Assembly (NCBI GenBank): GCA_947172415.1
Contig: OX359193.1
Coordinates: 8,085,501-8,149,500 of the forward strand
Reading direction: 5' to 3'
From: Chondrosia reniformis
Taxonomy: Eukaryota; Porifera; Demospongiae; Chondrillida; Chondrillidae
Length of the DNA: 64,000 nucleotides
In this document: positions 19,911 through 31,900 of the stretch, one piece after another
Layout: every line of letters begins with the position of its first letter
How positions within the stretch are numbered: the stretch's first letter is position 1
The notes under the pieces: generated by a model
What the model was told of the DNA's origin: nothing
Database searches by the model: none
Seen by the model: only the letters and a program-made list of their open reading frames with translations
Program-made: the position numbers and the translations under genes

Positions 19911-22900
19911 ATGTTGAATACTAGTTCGTACGGCGTTAAGAACTTGGTCAAGAACGTAGCTTTATTCCCCGCCACTACTGAGGACACTTCGGTTAGCGAC
20001 GTTTTCAGTGAACTGATTAAAAGAGCAACTAGTGATTCGATAAGTACAACAGTCAACCGAAAACAAGATCTGATAGATGCTATATTGACGCTGTTTTCAA
20101 GTAGTTCAGAAAGGGACATTCATGTGAACGAGCAAGATACCGACTCGCAGGCTCTTTTAGTAGCTTTGCGCTCGTGTAAATGCCCTGATTTTGACCTATT
20201 CAAAGTAGTTGCTTTAGAAGACCGTGAAGGTAGCATTCCGCAGGACCACATCGCCAGACTATGCGATGTTGGAGTAGTTCGATTGTTGAAGCGATGCTCT
20301 CATTGCAGTCCTGACGGATCCAGTTACCGCGCCTTAAGCTGGTGTTTGGAGTATCTGAAGATCCTCCTCGGGTCGCTCAGCAAAGACATGCAGCGCGCAG
20401 GGTGGTACGGTATAAAGATTAAAACGAAGAGATTGCCATCAGGAGTCTCGCAGGACGGTGGTTCGTCTCCGTCCTCCATAAGTCGCAAAGGTGCCATTCG
20501 TAGTTCGGAGGGACAAGACCTGTATACGGTGGATTTTCATAAAGAAATGGAGACCTGTACGACATCAGAAGGGAGAATTAGCTTGCTCGCCATTCTGTCA
20601 GCCCTTTCATCCATTCCCCGAAATGTTCTGGATCAAAAGCTCTTTAATGAGATCCACCCACTTCTAATGCTCTGTCTGGATTTTGGGGCCGGCTATGGGC
20701 TGGACGTCTCAGTTAGAGGTATTCAGCATCGTGATCCTCAGGTTCCAGTGGGGCTGCACCAAGCTGGAATAATCTACACAGCAGAGGTAGTCAGTCGGAC
20801 CTTGGATGTGTGTGCAATGCTGCTCTGCTCCGTGTCCTGCGTGGAGGAGGCCAGAGACGGGCACTGTGGGCTGCAGTTCAAGAGGTTCTCGGTGGATGAT
20901 GAATCCAGGCAGGTTCGCACGTGGCAGATAACTGATTATGTCCGTAAGCGTATTCTAACCAGAGTATTCTCCAGTTACAAGATTTGTTACAAAGTGTGGT
21001 TATTGGAGTTTGTAAGCAGCCAACCTTTGACCAAAGTCTTTCATTACCTCCACCTGGTGCTCTCTTACTGCTGTGACAAGCAGCAAGAGGACGAGGACCA
21101 GATGCTCCTAAAGGGCTGGACCACTGCCATGGCATTTCGGTCCGTTGTTGACCAACTGGTCAAGTTGGATCTTTGTGACACTACCATCCAACAGGTAAGT
21201 ACGTCCCCAATATTTAAGTGCTACGTGTGCACTTGAATGTTGGACAATGTCATATTTACATAAAGTACTTATGGGGCATACAGGCATACTATCTTGAAGC
21301 TGAAATTGTGGCCTATGACATTTTTCCTACATTTTCACTGTATGCCTGGGTTCAGCCTGTTTTGAATATCTTTGATAATGTGCACTATTCTAGTAAAGTA
21401 AAACTGAAAATTCAAATGTATGCACAGATGCATGTTTGTAAATAAATATGAATAGACTGTGTCAAAATAAAATTGAAACCTTCTCGTTCAACTTTGTATG
21501 CATTGCGTAGACATAATAAACAGTCAGGGGTTTAAAGGTATTTGAGTGCCATGGCTAGGTTGAATAGGTTCAAAGTCACTCTATTTACTTTACCTGCCAA
21601 TGTACAGTACATTTCTGTTTTGTTTTCTTTGATTTACCTTAGAAAATGAGTGTAAGATTAGTGTCTTACCTGATGACTTGTAATGTACACACAGATGGTA
21701 GTGAAAATTGTCTTTAATGGGTTGGGTTGGTCCCCACAACTGTTTACCCATTTTGCATGCATAGGTCTTCATGCTCAAATTAACAGCTTACTTAGAATAG
21801 GTTCTAATTGCCATAGTTCTTCAGAGTACCATAGTTCTTCAGAGTACCATAGTTCTTCAGTGTACCATAGTTCTTCAGTATACCATAGTTCTTCAGTATA
21901 CCATAGTTCTTCAGTATACCATAGTTCTTCAGTGTACCATAGTTCTTCAGAGGACCACCCCATGCACACTGAAGAACTATGGTATACTGAAGAACTACGT
22001 ATGTGCATAAGATCCATTGTACTCAAGACCTGGAGTATACCCTATCCTCACAAAAATGAGGTGAATTAGTTGCTCCAGAAGTTGTCTGGATTTGGGCAGC
22101 ACAGAAAGCCAAAGAAATGATGTAATATGATGTAATCCTAAAATTATGCATTTAATTGTAATTCATGTTCAGGCACTGTTACTTCTCTTGCAATGATTCC
22201 TAGTAAAGTGCTTATTGCTAAGTATGGTCCTTTGTCTAGAAGCCATATTTAATTGTCTTGTTTATTGTCCCTGTGTACTCTACGCTTTTCCTACTTTTGA
22301 TTTACTTAGTAGGAAGATACATATATACACCTCAGTTGTTTGGTCACGCTCTGTGCTTAAAAGGATTTAAGTGTTAATTTACTGGGAATTGTGCAATGTA
22401 AACAACTCACTTTGGGAATTTCATAATCAATGTGAAATTGCCTAAGTAGTTATCTAGGAAAACCCTTTAATAAGTGATAGGAAGATATTCCTTACAAGCG
22501 AATGTGTGTTTCACTGCTACCAATCTCATCTTGTGTTTCACTGCTACCAGTCTCTCCTTCCCAGTCGTCAATTCTTAAGGATGTGGTTCAAGAGGCGTGT
22601 CAGTTTGTGTGCTACGCCCAGGAGGACCTTAGGAGCAAGGTCAAGACACTCCCAGAGGCCCTGGTGCAGCTGCAGAAGCAGGTTCAGAGAGTGGCCCTCT
22701 CAGTGGTGCTCACGAGCAAGACATCTGACCGGAATGCAGCTAAGGTCAATGAGACCTGTGACATGCCCTCGGAGGAGGTCACCTGTTCTGAACAGACGTC
22801 CTCTGAGCCAAAGCTCTCCCTTGCTAGTAGTCTGAAGGGGTTGACAGGTCGGCAGACAGTTCCAAGCCAGACCCCTTCCTTCCTAACTTCCACGACAGTC

Positions 22901-25900
22901 CCCACTGCAACTGGTGATCTACTGCAGCTCATATCTCAGGAGGACGCTCAGTTCCGCCTTCACAGGTTGTCTGTTCTGCTGGAGCTGGCAGAGCCAGGCA
23001 CTCTTCCCCAGCCAGACCTGCTTGCCTCCCTGCTGGACTTTGTAAGTGGTAGCACTCATTGCACATCAGGTGGTGTAATTCTACATACACACATGTATCT
23101 TTATATGTACTTTAGACAGGTAAGTATGTATACTATTTATATAGTAGGTATACTATATGTAGATATACTATAAAGGTACGTATATGCTTTGATACATACT
23201 GAGTGGTTAATGGCGTATAATAGATGCTGACTGGTGTTGTTTAAAATGAAAACTGGATATTATTCCAAATATGCCACATATACACTCTAGCTACATACTC
23301 AATACTGTGAGCTTGACTGACAGTGTAGAGAGCCTGATAGCCTCTAGTGGTTGCTACAGTGATCTTGTTATCACACCAGTTTCAGTGTTCTCACCTTCCC
23401 TGTACCAGGCTGGTAAGGCACCTGTCGTTCTGAGGGCTGCTGTCTTTGTAGAGTGTGCTCACTTTGTGCATCAGTTGCGGCACTCCCACAAGACAGCCTG
23501 GCTGCTGGCAAACTACAAAAAGTCCAGAAATGTCCTCCACAACATCAGGAGGTGGGGAGAGGTGCTGGGACTCAAACTGAAGAAGATACTGGACAGAGAG
23601 AAACAGTTTAGTGTAAGTTTGGAGTGATAACACAGCTCCTGACACCATATATCTGTACCTTGTATTAAGAGCCATTAACACTTATGGTTACCATGGTAAT
23701 TTAGCTGCTTCCTTTCTGAAGGTTGACTTTAGTGGATTCTGTTGTTGATATGATGCATGCATGTCATTTCCATTAGATGTTTCCATGTACGTACCTGTAT
23801 TTGTCCATTGGTATAGTGCATTGCCTTCCCATAGTGTTATCACACTTAGCAGTTACTGTTTTTTACCATCTACTATATTAGTGTTTAGATGTAGTTCTAA
23901 AAATTCACTTTCATTTGTTAGTTTGTGAATTCCAAACGTAAACTGGACATTTTGACTGAAAACTTTGTCCCTACCCTAACTCTTCACGACCAGGAAGAGA
24001 AGGTATCTTTAGAGGAGACTACGTTTTCCAAATCAACAGGTGAGGAGCATAGCATTTGTGAGAGTGTGCACATATTGGCAAAGCTAAGATACCTTAGTTA
24101 AAGTGTGACAGTGTGCCCTTAGTAGTGATAAAGCTAAGATACCTTAGTTAAAGTGTGACAGTGTGCCCTTAGTAGTGATAAAGCTAAGATACCTTAGTTA
24201 AAGTGTGACAGTGTGCCCTTAGTAGTGATAAAGCTAAGATACCTTAGTTAAAGTGTGACAGTGTGCCCTTAGTAGTGATAAAGCTAAGATACCTTAGTTA
24301 AAGTGTGACAGTGTGCCCTTAGTAGTGATAAAGCTATGATACCTTAGTTAAAGTGTGACAGTGTGCCCTTAGTAGTGATAAAGCTAAGATACCTTAGTTA
24401 AAGTGTGACAGTGTGCCCTTAGTAGTGATAAAGCTAAGATACCTTAGTTAAAGTGTGACAGTGTGCCCTTAGTAGTGATAAAGCTAAGATACCTTAGTTA
24501 AAGTGTGACAGTGTGCCCTTAGTAGTGATATCACTTTGAGAGATTGGTGTGATTGTACGTATGTGTGTGTTATCTAGAGAATGGTGTGCATAACTTTCAG
24601 ACCTATCTTTACACATCTTTGCAATACAAACAAACTGGCATACCTAGATTGGAAATATGTGACAGCTTTAACATTTGAGAACATGTACATATTGGTAGGC
24701 AAAGAAATGCTAATATATTGTGAATAGACTCAGTTACAGATGATTACTGTTGGCTTGTGTGTTTACAACGGAACACCTTTGTTTAGTAAACAAATTGGTT
24801 CTATCTCTAGTTTTCATCACTTAAGTAATTTGAAGATAGCAAGTATGATAAGGTTAAATAGCTTGGCACATAGCTCTTTTGAAAGACCTGAATGTAGGTG
24901 CATACAATGATATGATACAAGTGTTCTCCCCAGAATTAACAGACAGGGGTATTCACAGTCATAACTTTGAGAAGCAGAGAATAGAGGGACTGCAAAGGGG
25001 GAGGGGCTGAGAATAGAGGGACTGCAAAGGGGGAGGGGCTGAGAATAGAGGGACTGCAAAGGGGGAGGGGCTGATTGTACAAGACTACATGTTTGTACAT
25101 GTGTGAATGTGTATTAACTACATGTTTGCAGGGGATCCGAGGCATGTGGGCGTGGCTTACTCTCTGAAGGTTGCAGCCTGTCAGTTGTTGTATGAGATTA
25201 CAGCCATGCTTGTGGACCCACCCTCTTTCTATAAGATACATGCCTCCCAATATGTTGCCACGGAAACAAGTGCTAGTGATGTTGAAAAAGAAGGAGGTTC
25301 TCTAAATGTCCCTCAATTACGAGGTGTGGCCATTCGCAAGAAGAAGAATACGACCAATTCAACCCCGCAAATGTTTAGGAGATCCTACAGAGGTACTTTT
25401 AGGCAGACAAGAAAAACAGCACAACCAACTGAAGAGGATTTACCAACTGCCATCCCTCCTTCAGACTCCCAAACTCCTTCACTCTCCACTTCTGTACAAC
25501 CTCCAGTGAAGCAGCATCCGAGAGCCCCTGTGAGGAAGTCTATTCATAGCATGCTGACTGCAGATAACCCTCAAGTGAGTCATCTCGGCTCCAGGTTTAC
25601 CAACATTTGGAACAAGTTCACTGGCACCTCCGGAGAGGCTGTCCGGAAGAAGAGCACACACCTCCAGCCGACCCCTCCTATGAGGAGACCTACTATTGGC
25701 CGACACAAAAGTTTCCTTGGACGAGAGGGTTCTCCCCACCAGGAAGTTGATTATGTCCATCTACCCTGGTCTGAAACAGTAGCTGAGTTGCTTCTTCCCA
25801 GCTGCCTGAGGATCTCCGAGTATGAGGCAGACCCAGACAGGTGTCTCCAGAAGAGAAAGCATCAGTGTCTCGAGCTCTTTACTGCTCTACTTAAAGTCTA

Positions 25901-28900
25901 CTCTTACGACTCTTCCGGTGACACTGAGAAGCAGGGCAGCCCTGCTCTAGTGACATCCCCAAATTCAAGATCATTCAAGGAATTTCATGCTACATGGCGT
26001 AGTAAGCATGGAGGCAGTCTCAGTAACGGGTCTTCTCGGCTCATGTCTCCTGCCTCGGAGGCCAGTCACCCTCGTACTGCTTCACTGAGCCAGTCAGTTG
26101 AGGATCTGGTGAACAGGCAGCTGATGACCTACTCTCCCTGCAAGGGATGCCACATTCTCCCCATTGCTCTTGAACTTGACGCACTTCAGGCCTCACTGGA
26201 ACAGGAGACCACTGGAGCACTGCAGGACAGATTGAGAGACTTCAAGAGGAAGCGTCAAAAGTACATGAAGGAAAACATTTCCACACTTTTATCTTCAATC
26301 TTTCACACTATCTTGTCGGTGACAGATGACCTCAGCAAGTACACCATATCGCACCTGAGGGACATATCCTGGTCTCTGCTCCTCGACACAGACACAGACC
26401 TGTCTTCACTGGCTGGGACCTTCCTTCTGGTTATCGCAGATGGGTTCAGCAGAGATGAGCTCTGCGACTACTTCCAGTCTAAATGCAATAATGCAAGAAG
26501 CACAGACACAGTCCTCACAGTAGCAAGGCAAGTATACACAATGCTCTCTGCTACATCCACATACGTACACCTTTGTTGTATGCGACCTACGTATTTTGTG
26601 TGTCATATAGTTGCCATTAGATCTTATAACCATTGTACAACCTGTTAATGTGTGCATTGTATTTATATTACTGACTGCTGTTTTACAATTATTATACAGG
26701 TTTGCTGCCTTGTGGAATCTTCGTAACCAAGTGATGCCTAGGATTCCCAGGGCGTCACAGCTGAAGTTCTACGCACGAGCCTCTGATGTCTCCCTTGGCA
26801 TTGCCCTGCCCACCCCCAAATTGGGGTCAGAATTGGGGAATGTCCCTGCAGCTCCATGGCAACCACTATCTCTCTGCATAGGACAGAGGTGCCAGGAGGA
26901 TCCAGAGGTACATATACACAATCTACAGCATTCATTATTTGTAAACCATTTCCACCAGGATCCTAATTCAAGTCCTCACATTTCAATTTTGAAGTTTCTT
27001 TGATAATCCCTGTATTTGAAGTCCCTATGTAAATTGACCTGTATAAAATGCCCTATAATGTGTTTTGTGTGCTTTATTCTCAGAAATGCAGTCACTCCAC
27101 TCGTTTTGCTCCACAACTGTTTCACACCAGCGACATTCTGAGTGACACAGCTCCCTTTAACGTGACCGGTGTCTCGGTGTCACAGAAGGCGTACCTAGAC
27201 TCTCAAGACCTCCTCTCAGAAGAGGATGCACAAAGGGATGATGTAGGGCACGTCTTTCCGGACAGCCTGCTTCCTCTGATCCTACAGGTTGTTGCATTCA
27301 TCAACATATCCACCAGGGAAGATGCTCTTCCTCAGCACCACAGGCAGACAGCTGCTGTGAAGCAGGCTCAAACAAAGGTATTTACAACACCTCCACTGCA
27401 ACTTTAGGAGCGACACTGTGTGTAGATAAAGGAATTGCTTACTCTGTCACAGGCACTCAGAAGTGGATATCTACAGCAGAGAAGGAGAGTCCTTTTAAAG
27501 AGGTTTATATCCACTGATGAAAACTGTCCGCTAGATGGTAGGTTAGTCTGCTTGTCATACCAGTAGCTCAATAACCCGCTCCATCTTATGTGCCTTGTAG
27601 CTTCAGCAGCAGCCAGGGAAGTTGTATACCAATGTATGGTTGAGGATTATCAAGTGTTCTTCCAACCCGTTCTGCATTTCATTAGCCAAGCCTTTCAAGA
27701 GGCCACAAAAAACACAAGAAGAACTCCTGTCAAACGGTTCACCCACAGCACTGAGGAAGATATTGTAAGCGATGCTGCATTGCATCTTGTGGTTTCATCT
27801 ATATTCTGTTGAACTACCAACATTTTGGTATTTGTTTGTGTGTTTACAATCTTTGGTTGTATATTTTTGTTTACTTTTTTTTATTTTTACTGACAGAATG
27901 CGGTCCTGCAAAGCTTGCGTACCATTCTCCTGACCTACCCCAGAATTCCTGCAGAAGCTGCACACTATCTTTACAATCACCTCATCGGTTTAGCCATGCA
28001 GAACACAGGGCATGGGTATGTGGAATCACCTGACCTCGTCAAGGAGTTGCTGGATTTGGCCCAGTTACTGTCTCCTAGTGTAAAAGGTGTGTAGTGTATT
28101 GTTGATTGCCAGTATATTGCATTAGGTGTCGTCTGTCTTTATTTAGGCCTTAGTGGAAAGCTCTTGAAAAATTCCCTAAAGAAGGAGCCATGTTATTCGG
28201 TTGTCATGGAAACAGCAAAAGTGTTTGGTGCAAAGCAAGTCACAGTCTTCTTCAAGAAGTCAGAGAAGCAACAACTGGTACGTCTTCCCTTCTCACTCAT
28301 AGTACTGTATCTAGTGAATACAAACCGTATATCCATCTTGTAAAGCTGTAGTACATTAACTATATGTGATGTATGTATACGTGGACTGTACAGTGTCCAG
28401 ATGTGACGTAAGTGCTGTACATTTTGATGGTAGCTTGCAGGCAATAGTCCTGGCAGTTCTCTATTGCTCCTGTGTGATTTTATAAAAACCATTTTCTGTA
28501 GATATGTTGCCATGGTTACTAATGTGGCTATAGAAGCATAAGAGCTACACTCACTCCTTCTTTCTTCCCGTTCCTCCTTCTAGTCCCATGTTATCAGTGT
28601 AACTGACAGTACAACTGTAGAGAACCTTCTGATTGATGCTCTGAATAAGCACAGTAAACACTTGGGAATGGATCTCGGCTCTCCCTCCAACTATGCCCTT
28701 CATCTAGTGCCAGGAGAGTTTGAGAAGAGAGGGTTTGTGCCAACTGACTCAACAAGTACGAACATATGTGTGTATGTGTGTATGTGTGTATATATGTGTG
28801 TATGTGTGTATGTGTGTGTATGTGTGTATGTGTGTATGTGTGTATATATGTGTGTATGTGTGTATGTGTGTATATATGTGTGTATGTGTGTATATATGTG

Positions 28901-31900
28901 TGTATGTGTGTATATATGTGTTTGTATGTGTGTATATACGTATGTGTGTATATATAGAATGGTGTCACTGTGTGTAGGTGTGTGTGTGACACATACGTAC
29001 ATACTGCTTACAATGAGTAAAATTCTTATAGAAGTGCTCTAGTAATTTTGTGTCCTTCTGAAGTTACCCTTTAAATTCTCTTTTTCCAGAGTTGCTCAAG
29101 TCCGTAGTGCTTCATGACCACTTCAGCTCCAGCTCCCGGACACAGTCACTTCATTTCACAATAGAAGAGGAAAGTCCTGACATTCAGGTTGTGTTTGAAA
29201 AGGAACACGCATTCCTGCAGAAGATGACCAATATCGGTAGAGTGTTGTTGGCAAACAGACTGAGCAATCCATTAGATGCCAAATGGAGACCAGATCTAAG
29301 GGAGGATTCCTTTGTGAGTCCAAATATCTCCAGATAATACCCATCCATTGTCAACTTTGCTGGCAGATGACTAGACAATTTAATTACATCTTAAGCACAT
29401 AAACTCATTCAAGATGTATTTTCTAAATTATACTTCTCCATAGATGCAATAGCATCAGGTCTAGTTCGACACATACAAAATGCATGTGGTATCCTCTTGT
29501 TATGTTGATGTCTCTCTTTGTCTGATTTTAGAGGTTTTTGTATAATGAACTGAAGGACCTGCCATCCTTTCCTCGCAAAGCTTTGAACTCCATTACCTCT
29601 CTCTCTGGACTGTTAGAATCACGGCACCTCTATACGTCTGACGTCATGTTGAAAGGGGTCTGGCTAGAGTTCCTCCTCAACCTCTTCCAATCAATGCCCA
29701 CCACTTTCAAGTGGTCCTCAGAAATGGTCTTGTTTCTCTCTGTTGTAACCGGGTCGATGATGCTTCATGCGGAAGATGTTAACATATTGCGACTTTCAGT
29801 TGCTGTACTGCTAAAGCTACTGTACCATCGCGGTCATCAGCACCAAGTCACAAAGGTCAGCCTAGAGGCTAGGCAGGCAGTGATATTCTCCATCATCAAG
29901 GTGTACGCTGTTCACTGTGACAATCAACTGGTGAAGGGTACGTTGGAGCTCCTGTGGTCCCATCTCTACAAGTCTGGTGACCAGAGATTCCTGTTGGACG
30001 TTGCCTCTGCTTGCAAACCGATTACCGGTAAAGAGCCGCTTCAACAGTCACAACTGGTGCAGTTTCTTAGTTTCTCGATGCCTACCCAGAGCTCTGCACA
30101 TATGGATACCACAAAGGAGAAGCTAATGAGGGCAGTCTTCCATCTGCTGAAGACTTTGAGCCTTAAGACACCTCCTGTTGATAGTATTGGAGCTGAGGTA
30201 TTGCTTGCATGTCAACAGGACATTGATTTGTAGCTATCCCTGTGTGTATGTACTTTATAAGTATGTAAGTATGTAGTTTTAGTCAGTTTTCTTGCGATAA
30301 TGTCTGACTGTGATCAATACTTCAGCCATAATTGTGCTTACATATTATACATATGGTATTCTCCTTGTAGTCTTTGGCTGGTGTTAGACCTATTACTGAA
30401 AGCAATGATCTTGATTTAACTGCAATTTTCAACCTTTATGTGACAATAGTCTGTGCTGGGCCAGACAAGGAGAAGGCGCAGCACGTAGTCATCTTCTTGA
30501 GTCATCTTGCTCCTTTTCTTGTTCAAGATCTGTCCAGCCAGGACAATCAGCTCAATAATCTAAACTGTGGTATTAGGAATCTCAGCAAGGTCTTTGAGAG
30601 TTATGGAAAGTACGTTTACGGGCAAGTGTTGTGTTTACTATTTATATACTAACATAGAGAAGTATTGCTCACTAATGATATTGTTTTTATTAAATGTGTG
30701 TCAAAGGGGAAACCCCTTATTATTGCATAATGTGCTAGTTACTGTACGAAGATCTTGTGTATTATAAACGACTCCAATTTTGGTCCTTCTATTTAGTGTC
30801 CAACTGACATTGTTGCAAAAAACTGAAAAGTTGGGTGGTATCGGTGACAATGGAAGAGGTAACCAGAAGAGGGACCAGCACAGAGATGTTCCTGATGAAC
30901 GCAGCACTAATGAAATACCTTTAAACATTTCCACAAGGTCTGTTTATCCCCCATCCATACCTTGTACTTATCTAACTAATATAGATAATAGCATATTATC
31001 AGTTGCCGGTATCATTGGGCTCCCTAAAGCCAATTGGATGGTGTCTATTCAGTATGTATATGTATAGTACTGTATGTGTATATGTGTATTTGTATAGTAT
31101 GTGTATGTACATTCGTATATACAGTATGTGTATTGCTGTGTGTACAAATGTGTACCAGTGATTCTCCTCTCTCTTAAGGCCAGAGCTCAGTCAGAGAACT
31201 AGCACACTTGACTCCCTTCTCTTTCTGGTGGCACAAGTCTCCGCAGCAGCTCACGCCGTCCACGGCAAGGACTCCACTAGACAGGCTGGGTCATTGAGAA
31301 GGGATTCACAGTATATCCACACAACAGTCCATTCACTGCACCATAAAACAATAACAATTAACTGTAACATAGCCATTCAACTGCTAAAGAGTTTGGTTTA
31401 TGGAGACCTTGAAAGTGAAGTATTTTTGAAAGGATTCAAGCAGTAAGTGTTATGTGTTACATAGACAATTAACCTGCAATCTTACCAAATAATACTCGCT
31501 ATATGCCTACATGAGCTATCAAATTGCAAATGTATGCAAAATGCAAGTGAACCGTGAACTAAATGCCAATCAAATGCAAAATGCAAATGTACTGTGATTT
31601 CCATAGTTTTGTTGTAAACATTGGAAGTAATCAATTCAGAATGCATGTGTATGGATTAACATATGTATAAAGCTACATACTATGCATATTATTGAAGAAT
31701 TCTACTTCTACAGGTTTTGTGAACTGTTTCTAACCAGTATTCCTTGGGATGAGGGTAGTAATCATGCCATATTTGGTAACTTTATCTCACAAGTGACTCG
31801 AATAGTGAAAAAAATAGAACCTTCCAGAACTGCAAACATTTGGCCACAACTAGCATCACTGATTAAAGGGATCTCCCAGTGTGTATCTACCAGCCATCTA

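Noticed and set aside
24080-24529. CRISPR-like array
   Set aside because: The 50-bp units abut with no spacers, and the context is a eukaryotic intron.
27519-27540. CTGATGAAAACTGTC string resembling a hammerhead core
   Set aside because: It lies in UNC80 coding exon 8, with no room for stem II and no stem I pairing.
28594-29042. Long open frames on both strands
   Set aside because: They are translations of the TGTGTA/TATG microsatellite, plus UNC80 exon 12 in the wrong frame.
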